NCBI GenBank assembly: GCA_023432225.1
Contig: JAEYUW010000020.1
Coordinates: 1 to 64,000, forward strand
Length of the DNA stretch: 64,000 nucleotides
Direction: 5' to 3'
Origin: Verrucomicrobiota bacterium
Lineage (GTDB): Bacteria; Verrucomicrobiota; Verrucomicrobiia; Opitutales; Opitutaceae
The translations under genes and the position numbers were made by a program. The notes under the pieces are model-generated. The model was given only the letters and a program-made list of their open reading frames with translations. It had not been told where the DNA came from and did no database searches. Below, piece after piece: positions 15,952 through 24,818 of the stretch. Each line of letters begins with the position of its first letter. Position 1 is the stretch's first letter.

Positions 15952-17544
15952 TTACGCGTTCGCCGCGTAGGTGCTCTCGAACCACGGTTTCTTCGCGGTC
16001 TTTTCAATGCCGTTGCCGGGGTTGGCGGCGAGGTGTTCGAGGACCTTGAAGACGAGTTCGGCTTTCGCGGTTTCGCCGATTTGCGCGGCGAGCGCGTCGG
16101 CCGTGAATGCTTGGCCGGGCGCGGCTTTCAGCGCGGCGACGATCTTGCCGCGGAGCGCGATGACGGCGGTGGCGGCCTTCTTGCCCGCTTCGACGCCGGG
16201 CTGGTGGTAGGCGTTGATGCCGACGAGCGAGGCGTAGAGACCGACGGCGCGCTCGTAGAGGGCGATGAGCATGCCGAGGGTTTTCGGCGAGACGTCGGCG
16301 ACCGTGACGGTGATCGAGTGGCGGTCCTTCTCGGAGAGCGCGTCGCGCGTGCCGAGGAAGAAGCCTTGCAGGTAATCGCCGCTGGTGATGCCGCCGGCTT
16401 CGACTTCGAGCGCGTCGCCGCTGCGGTCCTTGAGGACTTCGATGAAGGTCACGAAGAAGTTGTTCACGCCTTCGCGGAGCTGCTGAACGTAAGCGTGCTG
16501 GTCGGTCGAGCCTTTGTTGCCGTAGACGGCGATGCCTTGGTTGACGACGTTGCCGGCGAGGTCGAACTCCTTGCCGAGCGACTCCATCACGAGTTGCTGC
16601 AGGTAACGCGAGAAGAGTAGCAGGCGGTCCTTGTAGGGGAGGACGACCATGTCCTTCGCGCCTCTGCCGTCGGTGGCCCAATACCACGTGAGCGCGAGGA
16701 GCGCGGCGGGATTGTCGCGGAGCTTCGGCTTGCGCGTGAGCTCGTCCATCGCGGCGGCGCCGGCGAGCATCTGGTCGATCTTGATGCCTTGGAGCGCGGC
16801 GGGGAGGAGGCCGACGGCGGAGAGTTCGGAGGTGCGGCCGCCGACCCAGTCCCACATCGGGAAGCGCGCGAGCCAGCCTTCGTTTTGCGCGATCTGGTCG
16901 AGCTTCGAGCCTTCGCCGGTGACGGCGACGAAGTGTTTCGGGTAATCGAGGCCGGCTTTCTTGAAGGCGGCGGCGGCTTCGAGCATGCCATTGCGGGTTT
17001 CGACGGTGCCGCCGGACTTTGAAATGACGACGACGAGCGTCTGCTTAAGGCGCGAGCCGAGTTCGGCGAGCACGTAGTCCATGCCGTCGGGATCGGTGTT
17101 GTCGAAGAAGGTGACGCGCATCTTGTCGCGGCGGCCGTTCGGGCGGCCGAGGGCGTGGTTGACGAGTTGCGGGCCGAGCGCGGAGCCGCCGATGCCGACG
17201 ACGAGGAGGTCCTTGAACTTGCCGCCCGAGGGCGGGGCGATGTCGCCGACATGCACGGCGGCGACGAACTCCTTGAGGGAGTCGACGGTGCGCGTGATGG
17301 CGTCCCTCAGCTCGGGCGTCGGCGCGAGCTCGGCGTTGCGCAGCCAGTAGTGGCCGACCATGCGGTTCTCGTCGGGGTTGGCGATGGCGCCTTTCTCGAG
17401 GGCGGCCATGTCGGCGAAGGCCTTTTCGAGGCGCGGCGCCATCGAATCGAGGTAGCCGTCAGGGAACGGCATCCGGGAGATGTCGAGGCCGAAGCCCAGC
17501 TTCGGCGCGTGGAAATAAAGTGACTTGAAGCGATCCCAGCTCAT
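15952..17544 (-). CDS. pgi: glucose-6-phosphate isomerase
   Basis: 530 residues from ATG 17544. Interconverts glucose 6-phosphate and fructose 6-phosphate. Two SIS domains are visible: VVGIGGSALGPQLVNHAL (sugar phosphate loop), VVISKSGGTVETRNG, and the catalytic-region sequences GGRTSELSAVGLLPAAL and NQGIAVYGNKGSTDQHAYVQQL (His) with the late NAYHQPGVEAGKKAA. Length and motif order match the SIS-type PGI common in Verrucomicrobiota and Cyanobacteria. It ends 9 bp before the coiled-coil gene and could be cotranscribed with it. Confidence 0.95.
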   Translation of the reverse strand: MSWDRFKSLYFHAPKLGFGLDISRMPFPDGYLDSMAPRLEKAFADMAALEKGAIANPDENRMVGHYWLRNAELAPTPELRDAITRTVDSLKEFVAAVHVGDIAPPSGGKFKDLLVVGIGGSALGPQLVNHALGRPNGRRDKMRVTFFDNTDPDGMDYVLAELGSRLKQTLVVVISKSGGTVETRNGMLEAAAAFKKAGLDYPKHFVAVTGEGSKLDQIAQNEGWLARFPMWDWVGGRTSELSAVGLLPAALQGIKIDQMLAGAAAMDELTRKPKLRDNPAALLALTWYWATDGRGAKDMVVLPYKDRLLLFSRYLQQLVMESLGKEFDLAGNVVNQGIAVYGNKGSTDQHAYVQQLREGVNNFFVTFIEVLKDRSGDALEVEAGGITSGDYLQGFFLGTRDALSEKDRHSITVTVADVSPKTLGMLIALYERAVGLYASLVGINAYHQPGVEAGKKAATAVIALRGKIVAALKAAPGQAFTADALAAQIGETAKAELVFKVLEHLAANPGNGIEKTAKKPWFESTYAANA

Positions 17545-17680
17545 GAGGGATAAACAGGTAGCCCCGGACGTGCGGCGCGGCTAGCCGGAAAAGCGTCCTA
17601 TGGGAACCAGGGCGGCGAATGGAGACAGGAGAGGGCCCACGGAATACACGGAAGGACTTTTCGATGGGACGGAGGGAGGA

Positions 17681-17787
17681 ACCACGAAATACACTAAATA
17701 CACGAAAGGGGAGGCGCGGGTGTTGCGGGCAGTTACCCGCACGGATGGTTTGATTCCCCTTTCGTGTGTTTGGTGTGTTTCGTGGTT
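17681..17787. repeat. long imperfect inverted repeat, ACCACGAAAT type
   Basis: The left arm (17681-17711) ACCACGAAATACACTAAATA... pairs with a right arm (17756-17787) ending TTTCGTGGTT, with a GCGGG-N-CCCGC hairpin in the loop. A second copy lies at 39226-39325 and a divergent one at 10141. The gap 17545-17880 holds this repeat and a short GCCGGC hairpin; I see no gene or convincing promoter in it. Confidence 0.7.
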
Positions 17788-17808
17788 CTTTCGGTTTGGG
17801 CGACTGGG

Positions 17809-17831
17809 AGCCGGCTGGAAGCCGGCGCTAC
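17809..17831. repeat. single hairpin with CTAC end
   Basis: AGCCGGCTGGAAGCCGGCGC followed by TAC; the same sequence recurs at 21021 and 27798. It lies 50 bp before the scpB start. Confidence 0.65.
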
Positions 17832-17880
17832 TTCGGGATTGTCAGGGTGCGCGGGGCGACGCTCACTCGTGGGCTTCCAC

Positions 17881-18858
17881 ATGGCTTTCGATCTCAAACG
17901 TGTTCTCAAAGTGATGCTGTTCGCCTCGAACGGACCGCTCACGGTGAAAGACATTCAGACCGCTTTCACGCGGTTCCACGAGCAGGCGGACAGTTTGCCG
18001 TTTGAGAGCGATGCCGAGGCCACGGAAGGTGCCGAGCCGGCCGAGCCGGTCGAAACGGCGATCGAAGGACAGGACGCGCCTGCGCCGGCCGAGGTGGTCG
18101 ACGCAGCGGAAGTGAGTGAGGCGATCGAAGCGCCGGTAGCCCAAATCGAAGGCTCCGAGTCGCCGGCCGCAGCGGGAGCTGAAGTCGCCGAGGCGGTCGT
18201 GCCTCCGGCCGAGGAAGACGCTATTTATCGCGACGTGCCGTCGCTCATCACGACCGCGCAGATCCGCGAGGCGATGGACGCGATCTCGCAGGAGTTGCAG
18301 ACGACGAACAGTGAAGTGCTGGTCGTCGAGAATCACAGCGGCTGGCGCTTGGTGACGCATCCGCGTTATGCGCGCTGGGTGCGCTTGCTGCGCAACGAGC
18401 CGCCGCCTGTCCGCTTGACCGCTTCGGCAATCGAGACGCTCGCGGTCATCGCTTATCGCCAGCCGGCGACGCGCGCGGAGATCGAGCAAATCCGCGGTGT
18501 GTCGGCGGAAGCCGGTATCGCGAAGCTCCTCGAACGCGATCTCATCTATGTCGTGGGGCGCGCGGACCTACCGGGTCGTCCGACGCAGTTCGGCACCACG
18601 GATGCGTTTTTGGAGTTTGTCGGCATCAAGTCGCTCGACGAACTGCCCGCGTCCGACGTGCTGTCGCCGCGCCAGATCGATGCGTGGCTCAATACGTCGA
18701 ATCAACCGGCGCCCACCACCGACGCCGAGATGGGCCTCGACGAGACGCAGCCGAGCCAGATGACGCTGGACCAAGCGCCGGTCGTCGCGACCGAGAGCGG
18801 CGGCGAGGTTGCGCCCGCGGACGAAGCGCCGGCGGAAGAAGCGCCGAAGGCAGAGTGA
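17881..18858 (+). CDS. scpB: SMC-Scp complex subunit ScpB with acidic insertion
   Basis: 325 residues from ATG 17881. A winged-helix kleisin-associated subunit that dimerises on ScpA in the SMC condensin. The first wing begins MAFDLKRVLKVMLFASNGPLT (1-20) but is interrupted at about residues 40-118 by an Ala/Glu/Pro-rich acidic segment with no predicted fold; it resumes with SLITTAQIREAMDAISQELQ. The second wing has LTASAIETLAVIAYRQPATRAEIEQIRGV and the signature GRADLPGRPTQFGTTDAFL. A disordered acidic C-terminal tail follows. scpA is not adjacent. The stop shares a base with the next start (TGATG), so the oxidoreductase is coupled. Confidence 0.92.
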   Translation: MAFDLKRVLKVMLFASNGPLTVKDIQTAFTRFHEQADSLPFESDAEATEGAEPAEPVETAIEGQDAPAPAEVVDAAEVSEAIEAPVAQIEGSESPAAAGAEVAEAVVPPAEEDAIYRDVPSLITTAQIREAMDAISQELQTTNSEVLVVENHSGWRLVTHPRYARWVRLLRNEPPPVRLTASAIETLAVIAYRQPATRAEIEQIRGVSAEAGIAKLLERDLIYVVGRADLPGRPTQFGTTDAFLEFVGIKSLDELPASDVLSPRQIDAWLNTSNQPAPTTDAEMGLDETQPSQMTLDQAPVVATESGGEVAPADEAPAEEAPKAE

Positions 18859-19895
18859 TGAGCGCGGCGCGGATTCGGGTCGGCGTCATTGGAGCCGGCG
18901 CGAACACGCGCGCGAAACACCTGCCGTTGCTGCGCGCGATTCCCGGCGTGGAGGTCGTGGCCGTGGCGAACCGCTCACGCGAGTCGAGCGAGCGCGTGGC
19001 CCGGGAGTTTGCGATTCCTCGTATCGCGGCGGACGCGCGCGAGATTCTCGAAGCGCGCGACATCGATGCGGTCGTGATCGGCACGTGGCCGTATCTCCAC
19101 GCGGAGCTGTCGATCGCCGCGTTGCGAGCGGGCAAGCACGTGTTGACCGAGGCGCGGATGGCGCGTGATCTCGCGGAAGCGCAGGCGATGCTGGCGGAAT
19201 CGCAGAAACATCCGCACCTCGTTGCGCAGATTGTGCCGGCGCCGTTTTCTTTGCCGTTCGACGCGACGGTGATCGAGTGGCTGCGCGACGGTAAACTCGG
19301 CGCGGTGCGCGAGGTGCATGCGACGTTCACGCACGGTGGATTGGCGAGCGCGGCGGTGCCGTTCAGCTGGCGGCAGGATTTTGCGCTGAGCGGGAAGAAC
19401 ACGCTCTTCCTCGGGATTTTCTACGAAATGGTGCGGCGCTGGCTCGGGCGTGATCCGGAGAGCGTCGTGGCGGATGCGGCTATTTTCACGAAGACGCGGC
19501 GCGACGAGCACGGCGTGACCCACGAGGTGAAGATTCCGGAGAGTGTCAGCGTGCTGGGGCGCTATGCGGATGGCGCGCGGCTCGTGATGCATGTGAGCGG
19601 CGTCGAAACGAGCGCGCCGCGGAACGAGATTCGTGTGAATGGCAGCGAAGGCGCGGTGCGGGCGGATTTTGCGGCGAACGAGTTGTGGTTTGCGCCGCGC
19701 GGCGGCGCGGAGCAACGCGTGGAGATCGAACCGGCGAAGCGCGGTGAGTGGCGCGTGGAGGCGGATTTCGTCGACAGCATCCGCGAGGGAAAGCCGGTGA
19801 CGTTGACGGATTTCGCGAGCGGCGTGCGCTACATGGCGTTCACGGACGCGGTTTGGGAGTCGTGGAGTCGCGGCGGGGCGCGAATGACACTTTAA
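18858..19895 (+). CDS. Gfo/Idh/MocA-family oxidoreductase lacking the EKP lysine
   Basis: 345 residues from ATG 18858. N-terminal Rossmann fold with VGVIGAGANTRAKHLPLL and VVAVANRSRESSERVA, then GTWPYLHAELSIAALRAGKHVL. At the position where the family has E-K-P the sequence reads TEARMA (Glu98-Ala99-Arg100), so the usual catalytic/NAD-contact lysine is absent. The C-terminal alpha/beta domain is intact. Such EAR-type members exist, to my recollection, as a subgroup of uncertain activity. Substrate unknown; presumably a sugar or inositol-type dehydrogenase fold. Cotranscribed with scpB. Confidence 0.83.
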   Translation: MSAARIRVGVIGAGANTRAKHLPLLRAIPGVEVVAVANRSRESSERVAREFAIPRIAADAREILEARDIDAVVIGTWPYLHAELSIAALRAGKHVLTEARMARDLAEAQAMLAESQKHPHLVAQIVPAPFSLPFDATVIEWLRDGKLGAVREVHATFTHGGLASAAVPFSWRQDFALSGKNTLFLGIFYEMVRRWLGRDPESVVADAAIFTKTRRDEHGVTHEVKIPESVSVLGRYADGARLVMHVSGVETSAPRNEIRVNGSEGAVRADFAANELWFAPRGGAEQRVEIEPAKRGEWRVEADFVDSIREGKPVTLTDFASGVRYMAFTDAVWESWSRGGARMTL

Positions 19896-19966
19896 GCGGC
19901 GTTTTGAGGGCCCGGTTGCTCCGTTCGGAGTAGGACGTCGGCAGGGGGCCTGCTGGAAAAGGCGTC

Positions 19967-20923
19967 ATGCAGGGACAGATTTCACTTCACGGATCGATGG
20001 CATTGGGCGGTGGCGCGCCGGCAGCGGCGCCCGCGGCCAGCGCGGGGACGGGCGAACCCGCGCGGCGCGAGCGCAAGGCGCCGCGCGATCCGGGGCGCGG
20101 TTGGATGTCGGTCGCGCTGGTCGTTGCGGGTGCGACGTTGTGTGCGCTGAGTTTCAATCTGCTGCTGCGGGCGGGCGGTATACCGTCCGGCGGTGTGGTG
20201 GGCGTGTCGCTGCTGGTCGAGCGACTGGCGGGCTGGTCGCCGGCGGTGGTGCAGTGGGCGTTTAATCTCGGTCTGCTGGCCGTGGGTGGATTCGCGCTCG
20301 GGCGCGGCTTCGTGCTCAAGAGTATCATCGGTTCGCTGCTCGTGCCGTTCGTGGTGCTGCTGACGGGGCGGCTCGCGCCGTTGACGACGAATCCGTTGCT
20401 CGCGGCGGTGTGCGGTGGCGCGGGACTCGGCGCCGGGCTGGGACTGGTTTATCGCGGCAACGGCTCGATCGGAGGATTCAGCGGGGTGGCGCTGTGGCTG
20501 CATCGCATGCGCGGGTGGCCGGTCGATCGCGTGATGATCGCGCTCGATGGCTCGGTCGTCGTGCTGGCGGCGTGGTGGCTCGGCGCGGAGGCGGCGTTGC
20601 TCGCGGCGTTGTGCATTTTTGTGACGGGCCGCGTCGCGAAGGCGGTGATGACGGGTTTCAACAACGCCAAGGTGGCTACGATCATCTCGCCGCGGGTCGC
20701 GGAGATTCGCGAGGTGGTGCTGCGCGACGTGCCGCTCGGCGTAACGACGCTCGTGGGGCGTGGCGGCTACACGGGACGCGAGCAGGAGGTGCTGATGGTC
20801 GTGATGACGCCGGGCGAACTCACGCGGTTCAAGGCGGTCGTGCGCGCGCAGGATCCCAATGCGTTCATGATCGTGAGCGATGCGGCCGAGGTGCTCGGGC
20901 ACGGGTTCGCGCCGCATGGGTGA
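19967..20923 (+). CDS. YitT-family (DUF161/DUF2179) membrane protein
   Basis: 318 residues from ATG 19967. After a cytosolic Ala/Gly/Arg-rich lead (1-45) there are about five to six transmembrane helices, including GAGLGAGLGLVYRGNGSIGGFSGVALWLH, whose 'RGNGSIGG' motif is typical of YitT proteins ('r.ggS.GG.d'). A cytosolic DUF2179 domain follows at the C-terminus (KVATIISPRVAEIREVVLRDVPLGVTTLVGRGGYTG...VLMVVMTPGELTRFKAVVRAQDPNAFMIVSDAAEVLGHGF). Proposed membrane transporter or sensor; substrate unknown. It stands between the oxidoreductase and a pair of CTAC hairpins. Confidence 0.88.
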   Translation: MQGQISLHGSMALGGGAPAAAPAASAGTGEPARRERKAPRDPGRGWMSVALVVAGATLCALSFNLLLRAGGIPSGGVVGVSLLVERLAGWSPAVVQWAFNLGLLAVGGFALGRGFVLKSIIGSLLVPFVVLLTGRLAPLTTNPLLAAVCGGAGLGAGLGLVYRGNGSIGGFSGVALWLHRMRGWPVDRVMIALDGSVVVLAAWWLGAEAALLAALCIFVTGRVAKAVMTGFNNAKVATIISPRVAEIREVVLRDVPLGVTTLVGRGGYTGREQEVLMVVMTPGELTRFKAVVRAQDPNAFMIVSDAAEVLGHGFAPHG

Positions 20924-20951
20924 ACGCGGTGGCGGGTGGCGGGGCGCTTTT

Positions 20952-20974
20952 CGGCGGTCATAGACCGCCGCTAC
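20952..20974. repeat. single hairpin with CTAC end (CGGCGGTC class)
   Basis: CGGCGGTC-ATA-GACCGCCG (perfect 8 bp) followed by CTAC. The same stem class forms the complete element at 53413-53475. Confidence 0.7.
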
Positions 20975-21020
20975 AGACTGTGCTGCTTTCGGCGAGCACG
21001 TGTGGTTGGCGACGAATGAC

Positions 21021-21042
21021 GCCGGCTGGAAGCCGGCGCTAC
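21021..21042. repeat. single hairpin with CTAC end, supplying a stop codon
   Basis: GCCGGCT-GGA-AGCCGGC, then GCTAC. The CTA at 21039-21041 is the reverse complement of the TAG stop of the minus-strand gene that follows. Confidence 0.75.
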
Positions 21043-22514
21043 TCGGCGGGCTTCGGCTCGGTGTAGCCGAGGAGGTGGCGCGATTTGATGAGGGCGGCGA
21101 CTTTTGCGGGCACGAGTGCTTCCCAGCGGGAGTCGCCGGCTTGGATCATCGCGAGGGCGTCGTGCGAGAAAACGGATAGGAGCTGTTCGTTATAACCGGC
21201 GATCGACGCGAGGTTGTTGTTCTCGAGCAGGTGGCGGTAGAGGTAGCGCAGGTGCGGAGCGACGTGGACATTCGTCGCGGTGATGAGCTCGCTCGCGGGG
21301 GTGTCTTTGCCGAGTTGGGGCTGCGTGCCGGGCGTGAGGAGTTTTTCCGAGGCCGCGGCACGCATCGGGTAAACATAGAGTTTCACGGCGTGGCGGAACA
21401 TGCGCCCCATCGATTCGAGGATGCCGCCTTCGAGGTGCTCGTAGTATTTCTCGTTAAAAATTTCGAGGAGCGTGGTGATGCCGAGCGCGATGCCGATCGG
21501 CTCCTTCGTGTAGCGGCGGAAGTAGGTCGAGAGGCGGTAGAACTCCGAGTAGTTCGAGATGAGCACCGTGAACCCGATGTGGCCGAGCATGTCGACGCGC
21601 GAGAGGAAGTCCTGCGTGTCGAGCGAGCCGCCGGCGAGGAGGTTGTTCATGGTGATTTCCATGAGCACGACGATGTCCTTGCCCTTGACCTGCGGTTCCT
21701 GGAGGAACTGCGCGGTGGCGCAGTTGAGCATGTCGACGTTGACGTTCGTGACCGGGCGAAAGCTGCCGCGCTCGACGAGAATGGGGCGGTTGTAGAACGC
21801 CTCGGAGGGCTGGAGCGTGTCGCCGTGCGGCGAGAAGAGCACGGCGTTGGTGAGGCCGTGTTTCACGAGGTAGAGGGCGACGAGGCGGTTGTCGACGTGC
21901 GCGAAGGCGGGGCCGGTGAGCTTCACCATGTCGACTTCGATGCGGTCGGTGCCGACGATGTCGGCGAGCGAGGTGACGAGCTTTTCCGGATCGTCGAGGT
22001 AGTAGAAGGCGGCGTAGATGAGGTTGGTGCCGACGATGCCGAGGGCTTCCTGCTGAAGGACGTTCTTTTTGTCCCACATGCGCACGTGGATCATGATCTC
22101 GCTCGGCTCGGCTAGGGGCTCGTGCTGGAAGCGGATGCCGAGCCAGCCGTGGCCGTCGGTCACGCGGGCGGACTTGGCGGCGACGGTATTGGCGAAGACG
22201 AAGAAGCACGTGCGGTCGCCGCGCTTGTCGGAGAGGCGCTCCTTCAGCAGCGCGTATTCGTGATGTAGCATCGTCTGCAGACGCTCGCGCGAGACGTAGC
22301 GCGGGGCTTTTCCGTAGATCGCGTCGCTGAAGGTCATGTCGTAGGCCGACATGGTTTTGGCGATCGAGCCGGAGGCGCTGCCGGCTTGGAAGAACACGCG
22401 AGCGACCTCCTGGCCGGCGCCGATTTCGGCGATGGTGCCGTAGCGCGTGCCGTCGTGATTGATCGTCAGCGCTTTTCGGTTCGTGGTGAGGAGTTCCTTC
22501 TTCTCGCTGCTCAT
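21039..22514 (-). CDS. conserved protein of unknown function (491 residues)
   Basis: ATG 22514 (MSSEKKELLTTNRKALTIN) is preferred over the longer open frame. There is no signal peptide and no membrane span. Recognisable conserved phrases: DGTRYGTIAEIGAGQEVARVFF near the start, KTMSAYDMTFSDAIYG, YVSRERLQTMLHHEY, VRMWDKKNVLQQEALGIVGTNLIYAAF and HGDTLQPSEAFYNRPILVERGSFRPV. I recall near-identical proteins across Bacteroidota and Verrucomicrobiota, sometimes mislabelled 'TonB-dependent receptor' or 'nicotinate-nucleotide adenylyltransferase'; neither label is supported by the sequence. The length and acidic/basic balance suggest a cytosolic enzyme. The stop codon is inside a repeat hairpin. Confidence 0.85.
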   Translation of the reverse strand: MSSEKKELLTTNRKALTINHDGTRYGTIAEIGAGQEVARVFFQAGSASGSIAKTMSAYDMTFSDAIYGKAPRYVSRERLQTMLHHEYALLKERLSDKRGDRTCFFVFANTVAAKSARVTDGHGWLGIRFQHEPLAEPSEIMIHVRMWDKKNVLQQEALGIVGTNLIYAAFYYLDDPEKLVTSLADIVGTDRIEVDMVKLTGPAFAHVDNRLVALYLVKHGLTNAVLFSPHGDTLQPSEAFYNRPILVERGSFRPVTNVNVDMLNCATAQFLQEPQVKGKDIVVLMEITMNNLLAGGSLDTQDFLSRVDMLGHIGFTVLISNYSEFYRLSTYFRRYTKEPIGIALGITTLLEIFNEKYYEHLEGGILESMGRMFRHAVKLYVYPMRAAASEKLLTPGTQPQLGKDTPASELITATNVHVAPHLRYLYRHLLENNNLASIAGYNEQLLSVFSHDALAMIQAGDSRWEALVPAKVAALIKSRHLLGYTEPKPAE

Positions 22515-22624
22515 CGGAGGTGGCCAAGGTATGACACGAGCCCGTCGGCACAAGGGAAAGAATGCTGGAGCGGACGGTGGGGCGTTGTGCGCGAGCGGGG
22601 CCCGTTTGTTTGAGCGGAGTCGGA

Positions 22625-22647
22625 GGCAGGCGAGACGCCTGCGCTAC
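22625..22647. repeat. single hairpin with CTAC end (GCAGGCG class)
   Basis: GCAGGCG-AGA-CGCCTGC, then GCTAC. It is the reverse orientation of the hairpin in the 8908 element and lies about 115 bp before sppA. Confidence 0.65.
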
Positions 22648-22761
22648 GTCGAGGCCGACACCGTCTTGCCGCTGGTGGAGCCGCGGCGCCGCTCGTCCCA
22701 GTCGATTGCCTGAGAACGCTTTTCGCTGGCGGGGTCGCAGGTGTGGTTTAGCTTCGGGCGC

Positions 22762-24600
22762 ATGAAGAACTTCTTCACGGCGTTTTTTGCGACCCTGACC
22801 GCGATGCTGGTGCTCTGCTTCGGCGCGGTCGTGGTGTTTTTCATTTTCGTCGGCGTGATCGCGTCGATGGGCGACAAAGCGGTGAGTGTGGAGCACGGCT
22901 CGTATCTCGTGCTCGATCTGTCGGCGAACATTCAGGATTCGCCGGAGCAGATGGAGGGGCTCGAAAAATTTGCGGAGGCGTTCGGTGGGACCAGCGCGCG
23001 CCACCTTCAGCTCCGGCAGGTCACGCGTGCGCTCCAAGCGGCGGCGTCCGATCCCGACATCACGGGTGTGTTCGTGCGCGGGCAGATCTCCGCGGCGAAC
23101 TACGGCTCCGGCTTCGCGGCGCTGCGCGAGGTGCGCGATGCGCTCGCGGATTTCCGCAAATCCGGCAAGCCGGTGAAGGCGTATCTGAGCTACGCCGGCA
23201 CGCGCGACTACTACGTCGCGTCGGTGGCGGACCAGATCACGATCGATCCTTATGGCGGCGTGATGATGCCGGGCTTGGCGTCGCAGCCGATGTTTTTCGC
23301 CGGCGCGTTTGAGAAATTCGGCATCGGCGTGCAGGTGACCCGCGTCGGCAAATACAAGTCCGCGGTCGAACCTTACACGCGCAAGGACATGAGCCCCGAA
23401 AACCGCGCGCAGACGCAAAAGCTGCTCGACGACATCTGGGCCGAGCTCGTCGCTGGCATCGAGCAGAGCCGAAAACTGCCGGCCGGCACATTGCAGAAGA
23501 CGATCGATACCGAAGGCATCTTGCGCGCTAAGGCGGCGGCGGATGCGAAGCTGGTTGACCGCGTCGCGTATTGGGATGTGGTGCTCGAGGACCTGAAGGC
23601 CGACACCGGCCGCAAGGGCGGCAAGGAGACTTTCAAACAGATTTCGCTGAAGGATTATGCGAAGCTCGTCAGCGGCGACGGTCTCGTCGCGCGTCGCGCG
23701 AATGAGAAAAAGGTCGAACTCGGCTCGAAGGGGAAGCTCGCGATCGTCTACGCCGAGGGCACGATCGTCGATGGCGATGGCAACGACGAAAATACCGTCT
23801 ACGGCGACAAGGTCGCGCGTCAGCTCCGCCAACTGCGCCTCGACGACAACGTGAAAGCGGTCGTCTTGCGCGTGAACAGCCCGGGCGGCAGCGCATCGGC
23901 TTCGGAAGTCATCCAGCGCGAGGTTCGCCTGACGCGCGAGAAGAAGCCGGTGATCATTTCGATGGGCACGCTCGCGGCGTCGGGCGGCTATTGGATTTCC
24001 ACTTACGGCGACCGCATCTTCGCCGAGCCGGCGACGATCACGGGATCGATCGGCGTGTTCGGCATGTTCCCGAACATCCAGGGTCTCACGAATGACAAGC
24101 TCGGCCTGACGTTCGACACGGTGAAGACGGGCAAATTTGCCGACGCGGGCACGATTGTTCGCCCGAAGACCGACGAAGAACTCGCGGTCTTCCAGCGCAT
24201 GGTCGATTGGATCTACGACGAGTTCACCGGAAAGGTGGCCGAGTCGCGCAAGCTCGACCTCGCGAAGGTGCGTGAGATCGCGCAAGGCCGCGTGTGGTCG
24301 GGCGCGGAAGGCAAGGCGCTCGGCTTGGTCGACGAGATCGGCGGCCTGAACGACGCGATCAAATATGCGGCGGAGAAGGCGAATCTCGGCGAGAAGTTCC
24401 GCGTCGTCGAGTTGCCGCGCAAGAAGCAGTTCGGCGAGGCGTTGGCGGAAGCGTTCAACGAGCACCGTCGCGAGCAGGCGGTGAAGGGGCCGCTGGGCGT
24501 CTTCATCCAGCAGGCGACGACGGAGCTGCAGGAGTTGACGCGCTACAACGACCCGCAGGGCGTCTACGCGCGCATGCCGTTTAATTTGAATCTGCAGTGA
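22762..24600 (+). CDS. sppA: signal peptide peptidase SppA, 67K (double-domain) type
   Basis: 612 residues from ATG 22762 (MKNFFTAFF); a GTG at 22741 is an alternative. The N-terminal membrane anchor is at about 5-35. Serine/lysine dyad protease that degrades cleaved signal peptides in the inner membrane, periplasmic side. Two tandem ClpP-like domains: the general-base lysine in RVGKYKSAVEPY (Lys199) in the first, and the nucleophile in MGTLAASGGYW (Ser407) in the second, the layout of E. coli SppA. The linker SPGGSASASEVIQREV is intact. A GC-rich hairpin follows the stop codon. Confidence 0.93.
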   Translation: MKNFFTAFFATLTAMLVLCFGAVVVFFIFVGVIASMGDKAVSVEHGSYLVLDLSANIQDSPEQMEGLEKFAEAFGGTSARHLQLRQVTRALQAAASDPDITGVFVRGQISAANYGSGFAALREVRDALADFRKSGKPVKAYLSYAGTRDYYVASVADQITIDPYGGVMMPGLASQPMFFAGAFEKFGIGVQVTRVGKYKSAVEPYTRKDMSPENRAQTQKLLDDIWAELVAGIEQSRKLPAGTLQKTIDTEGILRAKAAADAKLVDRVAYWDVVLEDLKADTGRKGGKETFKQISLKDYAKLVSGDGLVARRANEKKVELGSKGKLAIVYAEGTIVDGDGNDENTVYGDKVARQLRQLRLDDNVKAVVLRVNSPGGSASASEVIQREVRLTREKKPVIISMGTLAASGGYWISTYGDRIFAEPATITGSIGVFGMFPNIQGLTNDKLGLTFDTVKTGKFADAGTIVRPKTDEELAVFQRMVDWIYDEFTGKVAESRKLDLAKVREIAQGRVWSGAEGKALGLVDEIGGLNDAIKYAAEKANLGEKFRVVELPRKKQFGEALAEAFNEHRREQAVKGPLGVFIQQATTELQELTRYNDPQGVYARMPFNLNLQ

Positions 24601-24607
24601 GCGACGC

Positions 24608-24633
24608 GTGCGGCCGACGTGAGTCGGCTGCAC
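24608..24633 (+). terminator. hairpin after sppA, possible terminator
   Basis: GTGCGGCCGAC-GTGA-GTCGGCTGCAC forms an 11-bp stem with one G-U pair, 7 nt after the sppA stop. Only a weak T-rich stretch follows (GTTGCTCGGTTGTGT), so termination efficiency is uncertain. Confidence 0.45.
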
Positions 24634-24649
24634 GTTGCTCGGTTGTGTG

Positions 24650-24721
24650 GTAGGTGGCTCGCTTGTCGGGCCACTGCGCCGGGTGGGGCGCGTGGGAGTT
24701 GCGCGCAAGCGCGCAACCTAC
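24650..24721. repeat. paired-hairpin GTAG/CTAC element
   Basis: GTAGGTGGC...GGCCAC (imperfect left hairpin) and, after about 27 nt, a perfect GTTGCGCG/CGCGCAAC right hairpin closed by CTAC at 24718-24721. It lies between sppA and sufT. Confidence 0.7.
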
Positions 24722-24818
24722 GACGGAACGTGCGTCCAACAGTGCGCGAGAGGTGAAGGCGCTGAGCGCCTGACACCGCTGTTGCGCTGGGCCGGGCGGC
24801 GTGCATCGTCAGCGGCGC

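Noticed and set aside
21454..24708. A 1084-codon open frame on the minus strand opposite sppA
   Set aside because: It is an Arg/His/Asp-rich translation without any domain and lies antisense to a clear sppA gene; long antisense frames are expected at this GC content.
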